A stretch of 13,295 bases of DNA from SSC3 sp035477015 (lineage in GTDB: Bacteria; Actinomycetota; Actinomycetes; Propionibacteriales; Nocardioidaceae): positions 1 through 13,295 of the forward strand of contig DATILB010000444.1 of NCBI GenBank assembly GCA_035477015.1, in the 5' to 3' direction. The position numbers and the translations under genes are program-made. The notes under the pieces are model-generated. The model had not been told where the DNA came from, did no database searches, and saw nothing but the letters and a program-made list of their open reading frames with translations. This document shows positions 6,793 through 13,177 of the stretch, in pieces (positions within the stretch are counted from its first letter, which is position 1; every line of letters begins with the position of its first letter).

Positions 6793-7263
6793 TCAACAGG
6801 TGGTGTCGAGGTCCGAGCCCTCGAGGCGGCCGAGGATATGCCCCATGATCCGTTCCAGCGCCTCGACGTCCTCCTTGCTCAGCCCGTCGTACACGAGGCT
6901 GCGCACGGTCTCGACGTGACCCGGTGCGGCTTCGACGAGGACGTCGTAGCCCTCATCGGTGAGGTGCACCATCGTCACGCGTCGGCTCTCGGCGCAGGGC
7001 AGCCGCTCGACGAGGCCGCGCGACTCGAGCTTGGTGATGACGTGCGAGAGGCGCGACAGCGATGCGTTCGTCCGGCCGGCGAGGGCACTCATCGTGTGCA
7101 TCCGGTCCGGCTTCTCCGAGAGCATCGCCAGGCACAGGTAGCCGAAGTGCGTCAGGTCGGAGTCACGCTGGAGCTGTGAGTCCAGCGCGGGGTTGAGCTT
7201 GAGCATGACGCCGGCGAGCTTGAGCCACGACTGGAGCTCGTCGTCGGTGAGCCATCTGGGCAT
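6793..7263 (-). CDS. MarR-family transcriptional regulator
   Basis: Dimeric winged-helix DNA-binding protein, 156 residues. After an N-terminal dimerisation helix, residues 39-113 hold the domain: recognition region TMSALAGRTNASLSRLSHVITKLESRGLV and wing RLPCAESRRVTMVHLTDEG, a textbook MarR pattern; the C-terminal helices complete the dimer interface. The ligand is unknown; cysteines at 44, 90 and 156 leave redox sensing possible. It is divergent from the dioxygenase gene, with one palindrome (7283-7298) overlapping both -35 boxes, so it likely represses both. AGGA lies seven bases before the ATG, overlapping a TAGGAT -10 box. The stop is one base from the palindromic element. Confidence 0.92.
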   Translation of the reverse strand: MPRWLTDDELQSWLKLAGVMLKLNPALDSQLQRDSDLTHFGYLCLAMLSEKPDRMHTMSALAGRTNASLSRLSHVITKLESRGLVERLPCAESRRVTMVHLTDEGYDVLVEAAPGHVETVRSLVYDGLSKEDVEALERIMGHILGRLEGSDLDTTC

Positions 7264-7269
7264 GGGGTC

Positions 7270-7296
7270 ATCCTAGCATGAAACTTGACGGTTCAA
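7270..7296 (-). promoter_or_regulatory. candidate marR promoter
   Basis: On the minus strand TTGAAC (7291-7296) and TAGGAT (7270-7275) are 15 bp apart. The -10 ends six bases before the marR ATG. The -35 box lies within the right operator arm, consistent with autoregulation. Confidence 0.45.
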
Positions 7297-7298
7297 GT
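7283..7298. promoter_or_regulatory. palindromic operator, probably for the divergent MarR protein
   Basis: ACTTGA-CGGT-TCAAGT is a perfect 6-bp inverted repeat with a 4-bp centre, in the 56-bp gap between marR and the dioxygenase gene. Size and symmetry fit MarR-type sites. It covers the -35 boxes of both divergent promoters, so a bound dimer would block both. The binding partner is inferred from position. Confidence 0.65.
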
Positions 7299-7312
7299 GT
7301 TTCAGGTATCGT
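7285..7312 (+). promoter_or_regulatory. promoter of the dioxygenase operon
   Basis: TTGACG (7285-7290) and TATCGT (7307-7312) are 16 bp apart, 5/6 and 4/6 matches to SigA-type boxes and the best promoter in the window. The -10 ends seven bases before ATG 7320 and no Shine-Dalgarno is present, so the transcript is probably leaderless. Confidence 0.6.
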
Positions 7313-7319
7313 TGTTTCC

Positions 7320-8096
7320 ATGGACCGTATGCCCGCCCTGTACATCGGACACGGCGCCCCGCCGTTGCTCGACGACCCCCTGTGGAGCGGGGAGCTCGCG
7401 GCGTGGGCGCAGGACCTGCCGCGCCCCCAAGCCATCCTGATCGTGTCCGCCCACTGGGAGTCCGCGCCGGTGATGCTCTCGGCCACCGCAGCGGGCACTC
7501 CCCTGGTCTACGACTTCGGCGGGTTCGCGCAGCGCTACTACGAGATGACCTACAAGACGCCGGACGCATCAGCCTTCGCCGACCGGGTCGCCGCCATGAT
7601 GCCGTCGCACGAGCCCGTCCACCAGCACCCGTCACGAGGCCTCGACCACGGCGCGTGGGTCCCCCTGACGATCATGTACCCCGAGGCCGACATCCCGGTC
7701 CTGCAGATGTCGCTGCCGACGTCCGACCCGGGCCAGCTGCTGGAGCTGGGCCGGCGGATCCGGCCACTGCGCGACGAAGGCGTGCTGGTGATCGGATCGG
7801 GTTTCCTCACGCATGGGCTGCCGTTCCTGCGCGACTTCAGCCTCGATGCGGCCCCACCGGGCTGGTCGGTCGACTTCGACCTCTGGGCAGCGGACGCGCT
7901 TGCGCGTGGTGACATCGACGAGCTCGCGTCGTACGCCGACAAGGCACCAGGCCTGCCGTACGCGCACCCGACGGTGGAGCACCTCACGCCGTTGTTCGTC
8001 ACGCTCGGCGCAGCCACCGACCCGGAGACGCCGGGTGAGCAGCGGATCGACGGCTACTGGATGGGGCTGTCGAAGCGGAGCCTGCAGGTCGCGTAG
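7320..8096 (+). CDS. LigB-type extradiol dioxygenase (4,5-DOPA dioxygenase family)
   Basis: Class III ring-cleaving dioxygenase family, 258 residues, related to plant DODA and E. coli YgiD, which open catechol rings such as L-DOPA. The true substrate here is unknown. Expected metal or catalytic histidines are visible: H11 in IGHGAPPLL, H45 in VSAHWES, H110 in GLDHGAWVPL, H165 in GSGFLTHGLPF and H221 in PTVEHLTPLF. The usual SGN-x-VHNL segment is altered, with G166 replacing the common asparagine. I start at ATG 7320; an in-frame ATG at 7278 lies upstream of the -10 box and inside the operator region. It is followed 33 bp later by the DUF6529 gene. Regulation by the divergent MarR fits control by an aromatic compound, which is inference. 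Confidence 0.88.
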   Translation: MDRMPALYIGHGAPPLLDDPLWSGELAAWAQDLPRPQAILIVSAHWESAPVMLSATAAGTPLVYDFGGFAQRYYEMTYKTPDASAFADRVAAMMPSHEPVHQHPSRGLDHGAWVPLTIMYPEADIPVLQMSLPTSDPGQLLELGRRIRPLRDEGVLVIGSGFLTHGLPFLRDFSLDAAPPGWSVDFDLWAADALARGDIDELASYADKAPGLPYAHPTVEHLTPLFVTLGAATDPETPGEQRIDGYWMGLSKRSLQVA

Positions 8097-8129
8097 ACGT
8101 TCGTTCCGCGGCCGAGGATCATCGGGGGC

Positions 8130-8687
8130 ATGAGCGAGACAGCGCAGCGGTCCGGTGCCGTGCCCCTCGTCGCGATCGGCTCAGGGGCTGTGGTCGCCGT
8201 CCTTCTCGGCGTCTACGGCGCGCAACATGAGCCGACGTTCGAGGACATCACGACCTTCGGGTTCCCGACGCTCACCGCCATGAAGGTGTGGCTGGCGGTC
8301 GCGGCGGGAGTCATGGCAGTCGGTCAAGTCTTCGGCGCACTCTGGCTCTACGGCAAGCTCCCGATGGCCCCGCCGTCCTGGCTGGGAGTGGGCCACCGGA
8401 TCTCCGGCTTTGCAGCTGTCGCGCTGAGCCTGCCCGTGGCCTACCACTGCCTGTGGTCGCTCGGCTTCCAGGACTACGACACCCGGGTACTGGTGCACTC
8501 CATCGCAGGCTGCGCGCTGTACGGCGCGTTCGTCTTCAAGGTCGTCGGCGTGCACAGCAAGCAGGCCCCGCGATGGCTGTTGCCCTTCGCGGGCAGCCTG
8601 CTGTTCACGGCGTTCCTGGTCGTGGTGCTGACCTCGGCCGGGTGGTACCTCAACGAGTTCGGACTCCCGGAGGGGCCGGCGTACTAA
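8130..8687 (+). CDS. DUF6529-like membrane protein, five TM helices
   Basis: Integral membrane protein of 185 residues with hydrophobic helices at about 11-31, 49-73, 89-110, 119-141 and 147-170. VGHRISGFAAVALSLPVAYH and LVHSIAGCALYGAFVFKVV resemble the actinobacterial DUF6529 family; function unproven. Two helices carry paired histidines: H89 and H106 in helix 3 and H123 and H142 in helix 4, a spacing seen in b-type haem membrane proteins, so haem binding is a testable inference. GGGGG lies close to the ATG, and GATCAT lies seven bases before it. It lies 33 bp after the dioxygenase gene and is probably co-transcribed. Its TAA overlaps the stop of the convergent aldehyde dehydrogenase gene by three bases. 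Confidence 0.75.
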   Translation: MSETAQRSGAVPLVAIGSGAVVAVLLGVYGAQHEPTFEDITTFGFPTLTAMKVWLAVAAGVMAVGQVFGALWLYGKLPMAPPSWLGVGHRISGFAAVALSLPVAYHCLWSLGFQDYDTRVLVHSIAGCALYGAFVFKVVGVHSKQAPRWLLPFAGSLLFTAFLVVVLTSAGWYLNEFGLPEGPAY

Positions 8688-10237
8688 CGAATGCGGAGCT
8701 TGCGCATCCAGGTGAGCCCCTTGAGGGTCTGCTTCATGTTCTCCGCATAGGGCTTGTCGTTGTTGTTGGTGAGCACCTGCTTCTTGAGCACCGCGACGTT
8801 CTGCACGTCGGTGTACTTGAGCAGGCCGGCATCACCGTGCCGCGCGCCAACACCGGAGTTCTTCAGGCCGCCGGACGGCGTCGCCTTGGAGGAGTACGAC
8901 GCGGCGAGCCCGTCGTTGATGTTGATCCCGCCGGACCTGATGCGGCGACCGACCGCCTCTGCGGCCTTGAGGTCCGTGCCCCAGACACTGGCATTGAGGC
9001 CGTAGTCGGTGTCGTTGGCTGCATCGACGGCCTCGTCCACGGTGTCGAACGTGTAGATCGACACGACGGGGCCGAATGTCTCCTGCGTCGCGTGGATCAT
9101 GTCCTTGGTGACGCCGGTGAGCACCGTGGGCTCGACGAACGTCGGGCCGAGGTCGGGACGGGCCTTGCCGCCGGTGAGCACGGTCGCACCCTTCTCCACG
9201 GCGTCTTCGATGTGCGACAGCACGCGGTCGCGCTGCGGCTCCGACACGAGGCCGCCCATCTCCGGCTCGAAGTCGTACGACGCCCCGAGCTTGATCTCCT
9301 CGACAGCCTTCACGAAGCGGCGGGTGAACTCGTCGGCCACTGACCGGTGCACGTAGATGCGCTCGATGTGCATGCAGGCCTGGCCGGCGTTGAGGTACGT
9401 GCCGAAGAGCGCGCCCGGGACCGCCTCGTCGAGGTTCGCGTCGGCCAGCACGATGAGCGGGTTCTTGCCGCCGAGCTCCAGCGTGCAGTCGATGAGGTTC
9501 TGCCCGGCCCGTGCTCCGACGTACCGGCCGGTGGCGGTCGAGCCGGTGAACATGACGAAGTCGGCGTTGTCGATCAGGTGCGGACCGACATCGGGACCCT
9601 CCCCGCAGACGAGCTGGACGAGGCCCTTCGGGATGCCGGCGTCGTAGAGGAGGCTCACGCCGTACGCGACGCAGAGGGTGGACTTGTTGTCCGGCTTCAG
9701 CACGACGCCGTTGCCGGCCATCAGGGCAGGCATCGAGTCGGAGAGGCTGATCGCGAACGGGAAGTTCCACGGCGAGATCAGGCCGACGACACCCTTGGGC
9801 ACCCGCACCTCGGTGGACGACGAGACGATCGGCACGACACCGCCGCGCTTGCGCTCCTTGAGCACCCGCGGCGCCACTTTGAGGTAGTGGCTGGTCGTCA
9901 TGGCGACGTCGCAGACCTCCTCGAAGGCCATCCGCCGCGCCTTGCCGACCTCCACCTGCATCAGGTCGGTGATGACCTCGTGGTGCTCGAGCACGAGCGC
10001 GTGGAAGCGCTTCATCACGTCGAGTCGTCGGTCGAGCGGCCAAGCCGACCAGATCTGCTGGGCGGCGCGCGCCTCGGCGTACGCGTTCTGGATGTCTTCC
10101 GGGGAGGACTGCGGGAGGGCGGTGATCACCTCGCCCGTGTAGACCTCGGTGTGCTTGTACGTCGCGCCGCCGCTCGCGGCGACCATGCCGGTGAGCTTGG
10201 TCAGGAGCGCATCGGTGATGGTGGCAGGCAGGGTCAT
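8684..10237 (-). CDS. gabD2: aldehyde dehydrogenase, GabD2-type (succinate-semialdehyde dehydrogenase-like)
   Basis: NAD(P)-dependent oxidation of an aldehyde to its acid; the closest remembered relative is the 518-residue M. tuberculosis GabD2, annotated as succinate-semialdehyde dehydrogenase. This protein has 517 residues. Cofactor region: SPWNFPF (N158) and LKPDNKS (K181), with GSTATG at 232-237. Catalytic residues: E254 in LELGGKNP and C288 in NAGQACMHIERIYV. ETFGPVVSIY and NDTDYGLNASVWG complete the signature, and KARPDLGPTFVEPTVLT matches GabD2 closely. Long-chain or aromatic aldehydes are alternative substrates. Just upstream lies a TNNAACNNGTTNNA site overlapping a promoter, suggesting a TetR/KstR-like repressor. 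The 3' end overlaps the convergent DUF6529 gene by three bases. Confidence 0.88.
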   Translation of the reverse strand: MTLPATITDALLTKLTGMVAASGGATYKHTEVYTGEVITALPQSSPEDIQNAYAEARAAQQIWSAWPLDRRLDVMKRFHALVLEHHEVITDLMQVEVGKARRMAFEEVCDVAMTTSHYLKVAPRVLKERKRGGVVPIVSSSTEVRVPKGVVGLISPWNFPFAISLSDSMPALMAGNGVVLKPDNKSTLCVAYGVSLLYDAGIPKGLVQLVCGEGPDVGPHLIDNADFVMFTGSTATGRYVGARAGQNLIDCTLELGGKNPLIVLADANLDEAVPGALFGTYLNAGQACMHIERIYVHRSVADEFTRRFVKAVEEIKLGASYDFEPEMGGLVSEPQRDRVLSHIEDAVEKGATVLTGGKARPDLGPTFVEPTVLTGVTKDMIHATQETFGPVVSIYTFDTVDEAVDAANDTDYGLNASVWGTDLKAAEAVGRRIRSGGININDGLAASYSSKATPSGGLKNSGVGARHGDAGLLKYTDVQNVAVLKKQVLTNNNDKPYAENMKQTLKGLTWMRKLRIR

Positions 10238-10243
10238 GCGGAA

Positions 10244-10272
10244 ACTGTAACGCGTTCTAGTTCTTGTCGGAA
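10244..10272 (-). promoter_or_regulatory. candidate promoter of the aldehyde dehydrogenase gene
   Basis: On the minus strand TTCCGA (10267-10272) and TACAGT (10244-10249) are 17 bp apart; the -10 ends six bases before the ATG, again with no Shine-Dalgarno. The -35 is weak, as expected of a regulated promoter. Confidence 0.4.
10246..10259. promoter_or_regulatory. KstR-like TetR-family operator motif
   Basis: TGTAACGCGTTCTA fits TNNAACNNGTTNNA, the consensus published for the mycobacterial cholesterol-catabolism repressor KstR. It lies eight bases before the aldehyde dehydrogenase ATG and overlaps its -10 box. No TetR gene is in the window, so the regulator would act in trans; other TetR proteins share similar half-sites. 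Confidence 0.45.
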
Positions 10273-10282
10273 GTCTTTGCTT

Positions 10283-10942
10283 TCACCAAGTGACCTTCCG
10301 GACCACCGTGCCGTCCGCTTCGGCGGAGATGTAGCCGCCTTCGGTGTACTTGTTGCTGGCGTACGCGTACATCACCGCCTTGTCCGACTCGTCAGGCGCG
10401 TTGACGATGATGTACCAGGAGTTCGGCTCCTCGACCTGCTTGCGGGCGAGGCGCAGCAACCGGAGCATCGCCTCGGCTTCGATGGACGCGAGGTCGATCC
10501 GGGGGCTGGAGGAGCGGCCGAAGCTGTCACGCGACGCGAGGGTCTTCCCGTCCCAGTAGAAGTACTGCTGCCGCAGCGTCTCCCGGTCCTCCGGGAGCTG
10601 GAGTACGGCGTACGCGGGGTAGAGGGTCGCGTCGAACACCTGCGTCGTGCCGGTCTGCTGGCGGATCGCGTCCAACAGGTCGCGCAAGCCGGCTGCGCTC
10701 AGCACGTCGGCGGACCCTCCGGGCCCCTGCGACTCTTGGTGCTCGGGCGTGGGACTGGCGCTGGGGGTGCCGCCCGACGGGTCTGCGGTGTCGACCCCGG
10801 AGAGCTGGTTGACCAGGAACACGACGAGCACGATCCCGACGACGACGGAGACGATCCCCCCGACCAGCGGCCCGAACGGGAGGGTCCGGCTGCGCCCGGG
10901 AATGGGCTCAGGCGAGGGCAGGGGTCCGTCCGGCGTACTCAT
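10283..10942 (-). CDS. one-TM protein with extracytoplasmic domain, unknown function
   Basis: I do not recognise the family. The 219-residue product has a proline-rich cytoplasmic start, one transmembrane helix (about 24-45, VGGIVSVVVGIVLVVFLVN), a Pro/Ser/Gly/Thr linker (about 50-75), and an external domain of about 140 residues rich in strands. That domain ends with YAYASNKYTEGGYISAEAD and VVRKVTW, loosely like small beta-sheet folds such as PepSY or NTF2-type lipoprotein domains. ATG 10942 is preferred over ATG 10984: TACGGT ends six bases before it and the protein then starts just before the proline-rich segment. The aldehyde dehydrogenase gene follows 45 bp downstream but has its own operator, so co-regulation is unclear. 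Confidence 0.75.
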   Translation of the reverse strand: MSTPDGPLPSPEPIPGRSRTLPFGPLVGGIVSVVVGIVLVVFLVNQLSGVDTADPSGGTPSASPTPEHQESQGPGGSADVLSAAGLRDLLDAIRQQTGTTQVFDATLYPAYAVLQLPEDRETLRQQYFYWDGKTLASRDSFGRSSSPRIDLASIEAEAMLRLLRLARKQVEEPNSWYIIVNAPDESDKAVMYAYASNKYTEGGYISAEADGTVVRKVTW

Positions 10943-10948
10943 CAGGCC

Positions 10949-10954
10949 ACCGTA
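10949..10954 (-). promoter_or_regulatory. candidate -10 box of the one-TM protein gene (leaderless)
   Basis: On the minus strand TACGGT ends six bases before ATG 10942 and there is no convincing Shine-Dalgarno. No clear -35. Confidence 0.3.
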
Positions 10955-10987
10955 GTGCCGCCGGGCATCGCGCTGCGAAGGCAAAAT

Positions 10988-10993
10988 TTGACT
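10988..10993 (+). promoter_or_regulatory. possible -35 box for the small membrane protein gene
   Basis: TTGACT (5/6 match) lies in an AT-rich patch in the divergent gap. The best partner near 11008-11016 (AGATCT or TAGCCG) is poor, so this is weak. Confidence 0.25.
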
Positions 10994-11069
10994 GAAAGGA
11001 CGACGCAGATCTAGCCGAACGGACGATGGCGTGGCACCTTGGAATCGTCATCAAAAAGGGGTGGTGGGT

Positions 11070-11249
11070 ATGACGCTCTACCGAATTTCCAGCATCTTCC
11101 TCGTCCTGTCCTGCTTTTGCCTCGCAATCGCAGTCGCACTCGGGGACTCGTACTACACGGTGATCTCGACCATCTGCGTCCTGCTCGCCAGCCAGTGCTT
11201 CGCGAGCGGGATCGAGCAGGAGACAGGCGCGCCCAACTGGCACGCCTAA
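11070..11249 (+). CDS. small membrane protein, 59 residues, unknown function
   Basis: Two hydrophobic helices (about 7-25, SSIFLVLSCFCLAIAVALG, and 29-46, TVISTICVLLASQCFASGI) are joined by a tight GDSYY turn and followed by a short polar tail. Four cysteines lie in or near the helices, high for so small a protein. I chose ATG 11070 because AAGGGG lies eight bases before it; the in-frame ATG at 11031 has no such site. Codon use is less GC-rich than the neighbours. The stop overlaps the end of the convergent DUF445 gene by four bases. No family is recognised. Confidence 0.65.
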   Translation: MTLYRISSIFLVLSCFCLAIAVALGDSYYTVISTICVLLASQCFASGIEQETGAPNWHA

Positions 11250-12481
11250 TGCAGCCCTCCCAGGGCCGTCAGAAGGTGTACCTGTAGCTCGCCCACGACG
11301 AACCCGAGCCCGCCGCCGAGCCAGACGACGAGCCACTCGTCGTCCTTGAAGACGGGCCGGATCATCGCCTCGAAGTCGTCGTCGTTGAGGTTCTCGAAAG
11401 CCTTCACGACGGTGTTCTCGATGTCCATCGCGGTCATCACGTAGTCGTCGAGCTGCTCGGCGGCCTCGGGCAGGACCTGACGAGCCCTGGCGATCACCAG
11501 GTCGCGCGCCTCGTTGTAGCGCCGGCTACCGATCGCCGCCGTCACCACCGGCGCCGTGACGCCGAGCTCGTCCCGGATCGCTTGGTCGATCTCACCCCGG
11601 ATCATGCCGAAGAGCCGCTCGACCAGCGCGCCACTCATCAGCGCGTTCATGATCACCTTGGGCGTCAGCACGCTCTGGGCGACGTCTGACGCGTAGCCTC
11701 CGATGAACCGGTTCCGGTGCTTGAAGAACATGCCGTGCCAGGGCAGGAAGCCGAGGTACTTGGTGGGCTTGCGCGGCAGGAAGATCATCTGCAGCGCGAT
11801 CCAGTCCGACACCAGGCCGACGATGAGGCCGAAGATCGGGATGATCAGCGTGCTCTCGGTGAAGCAGTAGACGACGAGCTGGATGCCACCCACGACGCCG
11901 CCGAAGACCAGCCCGAAGAACTTCATGAAGTCCAAGATCATCGGGATGTTCTTCCTGACCATCTGGTTCAGGATCTCCTTCTCCTCGATGAGAAGGTCCG
12001 TGACGATGTAGCCGAGGTCGAAGAGCCCGTCGGTGTTGGCCTTCGCGTAGTCGAAGAGCGAGTGGATGACCTGCGGAGCCCGGGCTCGAGCCCGGGCGGC
12101 GATGGCGTTCTTGACCGGCTGTGGCAGCTGGTCCCACCGGTCGCCGATCAGCTCGCGGCCGATGGGGTCGATCGAGCCGACGATGAGGCTGTCGCACTCC
12201 TTGGCCACTTCGCGGGCATCGAGCCGGTCGATGAGCTCACGCGGGTCGATGAGGTTGTTGAGTACGACGTCCGCGGCGTGGCTGGCGAACTTGGCGGCGC
12301 GGCGCGGGAGCTGGCCCTGCCAGCCGATCGGGCCGATGCCGACGAAGTTGAGCGGCTTGAAGACCATCCAGATCGCGAGGACCTTCGTGATCCAGCCGAT
12401 GAACGCGCCGACGACCGGCATCAGCAGCAGGATGACCGGATGGTCGATGAAGACCTGCCACGCCTCGGCGGGCGTGTTCAT
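11246..12481 (-). CDS. DUF445 family membrane protein with duplicated core
   Basis: Integral membrane protein of 411 residues; function unknown. The DUF445 signature, normally G-x-x-TN-x-x-A-x-x-M-x-F-x-P, appears as IGWITKVLAIWMVFKP (28-43) and again as VGLVSDWIALQMIFLP (221-236). Each copy is followed by GxxPW/GW-type residues and an amphipathic segment (ASHAADVVLNNLI and ASDVAQSVLTPKVI), so the protein looks like a two-fold internal repeat. Membrane helices are near 18-40, 183-205, 211-233 and 383-405. The ATG at 12481 overlaps the stop of the upstream Abi-alpha-like gene as ATGA, indicating translational coupling; a start at 12505 would lie inside that gene. The 3' end overlaps the small membrane protein gene by four bases. 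Confidence 0.85.
   Translation of the reverse strand: MNTPAEAWQVFIDHPVILLLMPVVGAFIGWITKVLAIWMVFKPLNFVGIGPIGWQGQLPRRAAKFASHAADVVLNNLIDPRELIDRLDAREVAKECDSLIVGSIDPIGRELIGDRWDQLPQPVKNAIAARARARAPQVIHSLFDYAKANTDGLFDLGYIVTDLLIEEKEILNQMVRKNIPMILDFMKFFGLVFGGVVGGIQLVVYCFTESTLIIPIFGLIVGLVSDWIALQMIFLPRKPTKYLGFLPWHGMFFKHRNRFIGGYASDVAQSVLTPKVIMNALMSGALVERLFGMIRGEIDQAIRDELGVTAPVVTAAIGSRRYNEARDLVIARARQVLPEAAEQLDDYVMTAMDIENTVVKAFENLNDDDFEAMIRPVFKDDEWLVVWLGGGLGFVVGELQVHLLTALGGLH
12078..12097. repeat. perfect 20-bp palindrome inside the DUF445 gene
   Basis: GCCCGGGCTCGAGCCCGGGC equals its own reverse complement. It lies in the codons for an AARARARAP stretch (about residues 128-136), so alternating Ala/Arg codons explain most of it. 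It could form a strong mRNA hairpin in the coding region. Confidence 0.6.
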
Positions 12482-13149
12482 GCGCCAGGCCTCGTGTGCT
12501 CCCACAGCTCGCGGCCGCGTTCGCTGAGCTGCAACGTCCGACGCAGGACGCGTGCGGGCAGCTTGCCCATCTCCCCTTCCTTCAGGGCGACGCGTACGAC
12601 CTTCTCGGCGAGCAACAGCTCGTAGCCCTTGGGGTTGGACTCGTCCTCAGGCCCCGTCTCGACAAGGCCGAGCGCACGAAGATGCGTGACATACACAGGG
12701 GTCATCTGAGGCAGCGTCAGGGCCGCCGTACGCCCGATCAGCGACGCGTTCTCGAGGATCCGGCCGTGTCCCGAGCGAGGCAGCACGTGTAGGAGCGGCG
12801 GTGTCTCGACGCCTTCGGCGAGAGCGGCGATGATCCGCGCCTCGTCAGGGACCAGCTGCTGGAGTACCGACGCGAACCAGTCCCCACGGCTCGCGGCCGC
12901 GTCCTGGAGCACCGAGCGCTCCAGCAGGCTCGCCATCAGGTCGCGGGGAGTGCTGGACGCGACGCTCGTCAGCTGTCGTCCCGACTGTGCGACGGGCGCG
13001 ATGGAGGCCTCCATGCGCGAACGCAGCAGCCGGAAGAGCTCCGTCTCGGCGCGGCTCGCAGTCGACCCGGCCAGCTCGAGCGCCCGCGCAGGCACCTCGC
13101 CCAACGGAAGCCGTCTGGCCACACCGGCCGCCACATCGAAGATCCCCAC
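12478..13149 (-). CDS. Abi-alpha (DUF4393)-like protein
   Basis: Cytoplasmic protein of 223 residues without membrane helices. The N-terminal half (1-85) is alpha-helical, AARRLPL/ALELAGSTASRAETELFRLL. The second half has LVPDEARIIAALAEG (about 98-112) followed by VYVTHLRALGLVE and a strand-rich end with LTLQLSERGRELW-type residues, resembling a winged helix. This order (LxPDEAxIL, then hydrophobic YxxxLxxLGL) matches my recollection of the Abi_alpha/DUF4393 family, named for phage abortive infection; that role is not proven for chromosomal members. The start is GTG 13149, with TAGGTT six bases before it. Its stop overlaps the DUF445 start (ATGA). It begins 28 bp after the GMC oxidoreductase gene. 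Confidence 0.6.
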   Translation of the reverse strand: MGIFDVAAGVARRLPLGEVPARALELAGSTASRAETELFRLLRSRMEASIAPVAQSGRQLTSVASSTPRDLMASLLERSVLQDAAASRGDWFASVLQQLVPDEARIIAALAEGVETPPLLHVLPRSGHGRILENASLIGRTAALTLPQMTPVYVTHLRALGLVETGPEDESNPKGYELLLAEKVVRVALKEGEMGKLPARVLRRTLQLSERGRELWEHTRPGA

Positions 13150-13155
13150 ACACGA

Positions 13156-13161
13156 AACCTA
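13156..13161 (-). promoter_or_regulatory. candidate -10 box of the Abi-alpha/DUF445 unit (leaderless)
   Basis: On the minus strand TAGGTT ends six bases before GTG 13149 and no Shine-Dalgarno is present. No clear -35, and read-through from the upstream oxidoreductase gene remains possible. Confidence 0.35.
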
Positions 13162-13177
13162 GTGGAGCGGAGCGTTG

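Noticed and set aside
7278..7319. Upstream ATG at 7278 as start of the dioxygenase
   Set aside because: It lies before the -10 box and inside the operator region; family N-termini begin near the GHGAP motif, matching ATG 7320.
9347..11014. 555-codon open frame on the plus strand opposite the aldehyde dehydrogenase and one-TM genes
   Set aside because: Rich in Arg, Val, Asp and His as expected for a shadow frame; crosses two real genes and their promoters.
11717..12625. 302-codon plus-strand frame opposite DUF445
   Set aside because: Asp/Glu/Val-rich shadow without motifs; DUF445 signatures fix the true strand.
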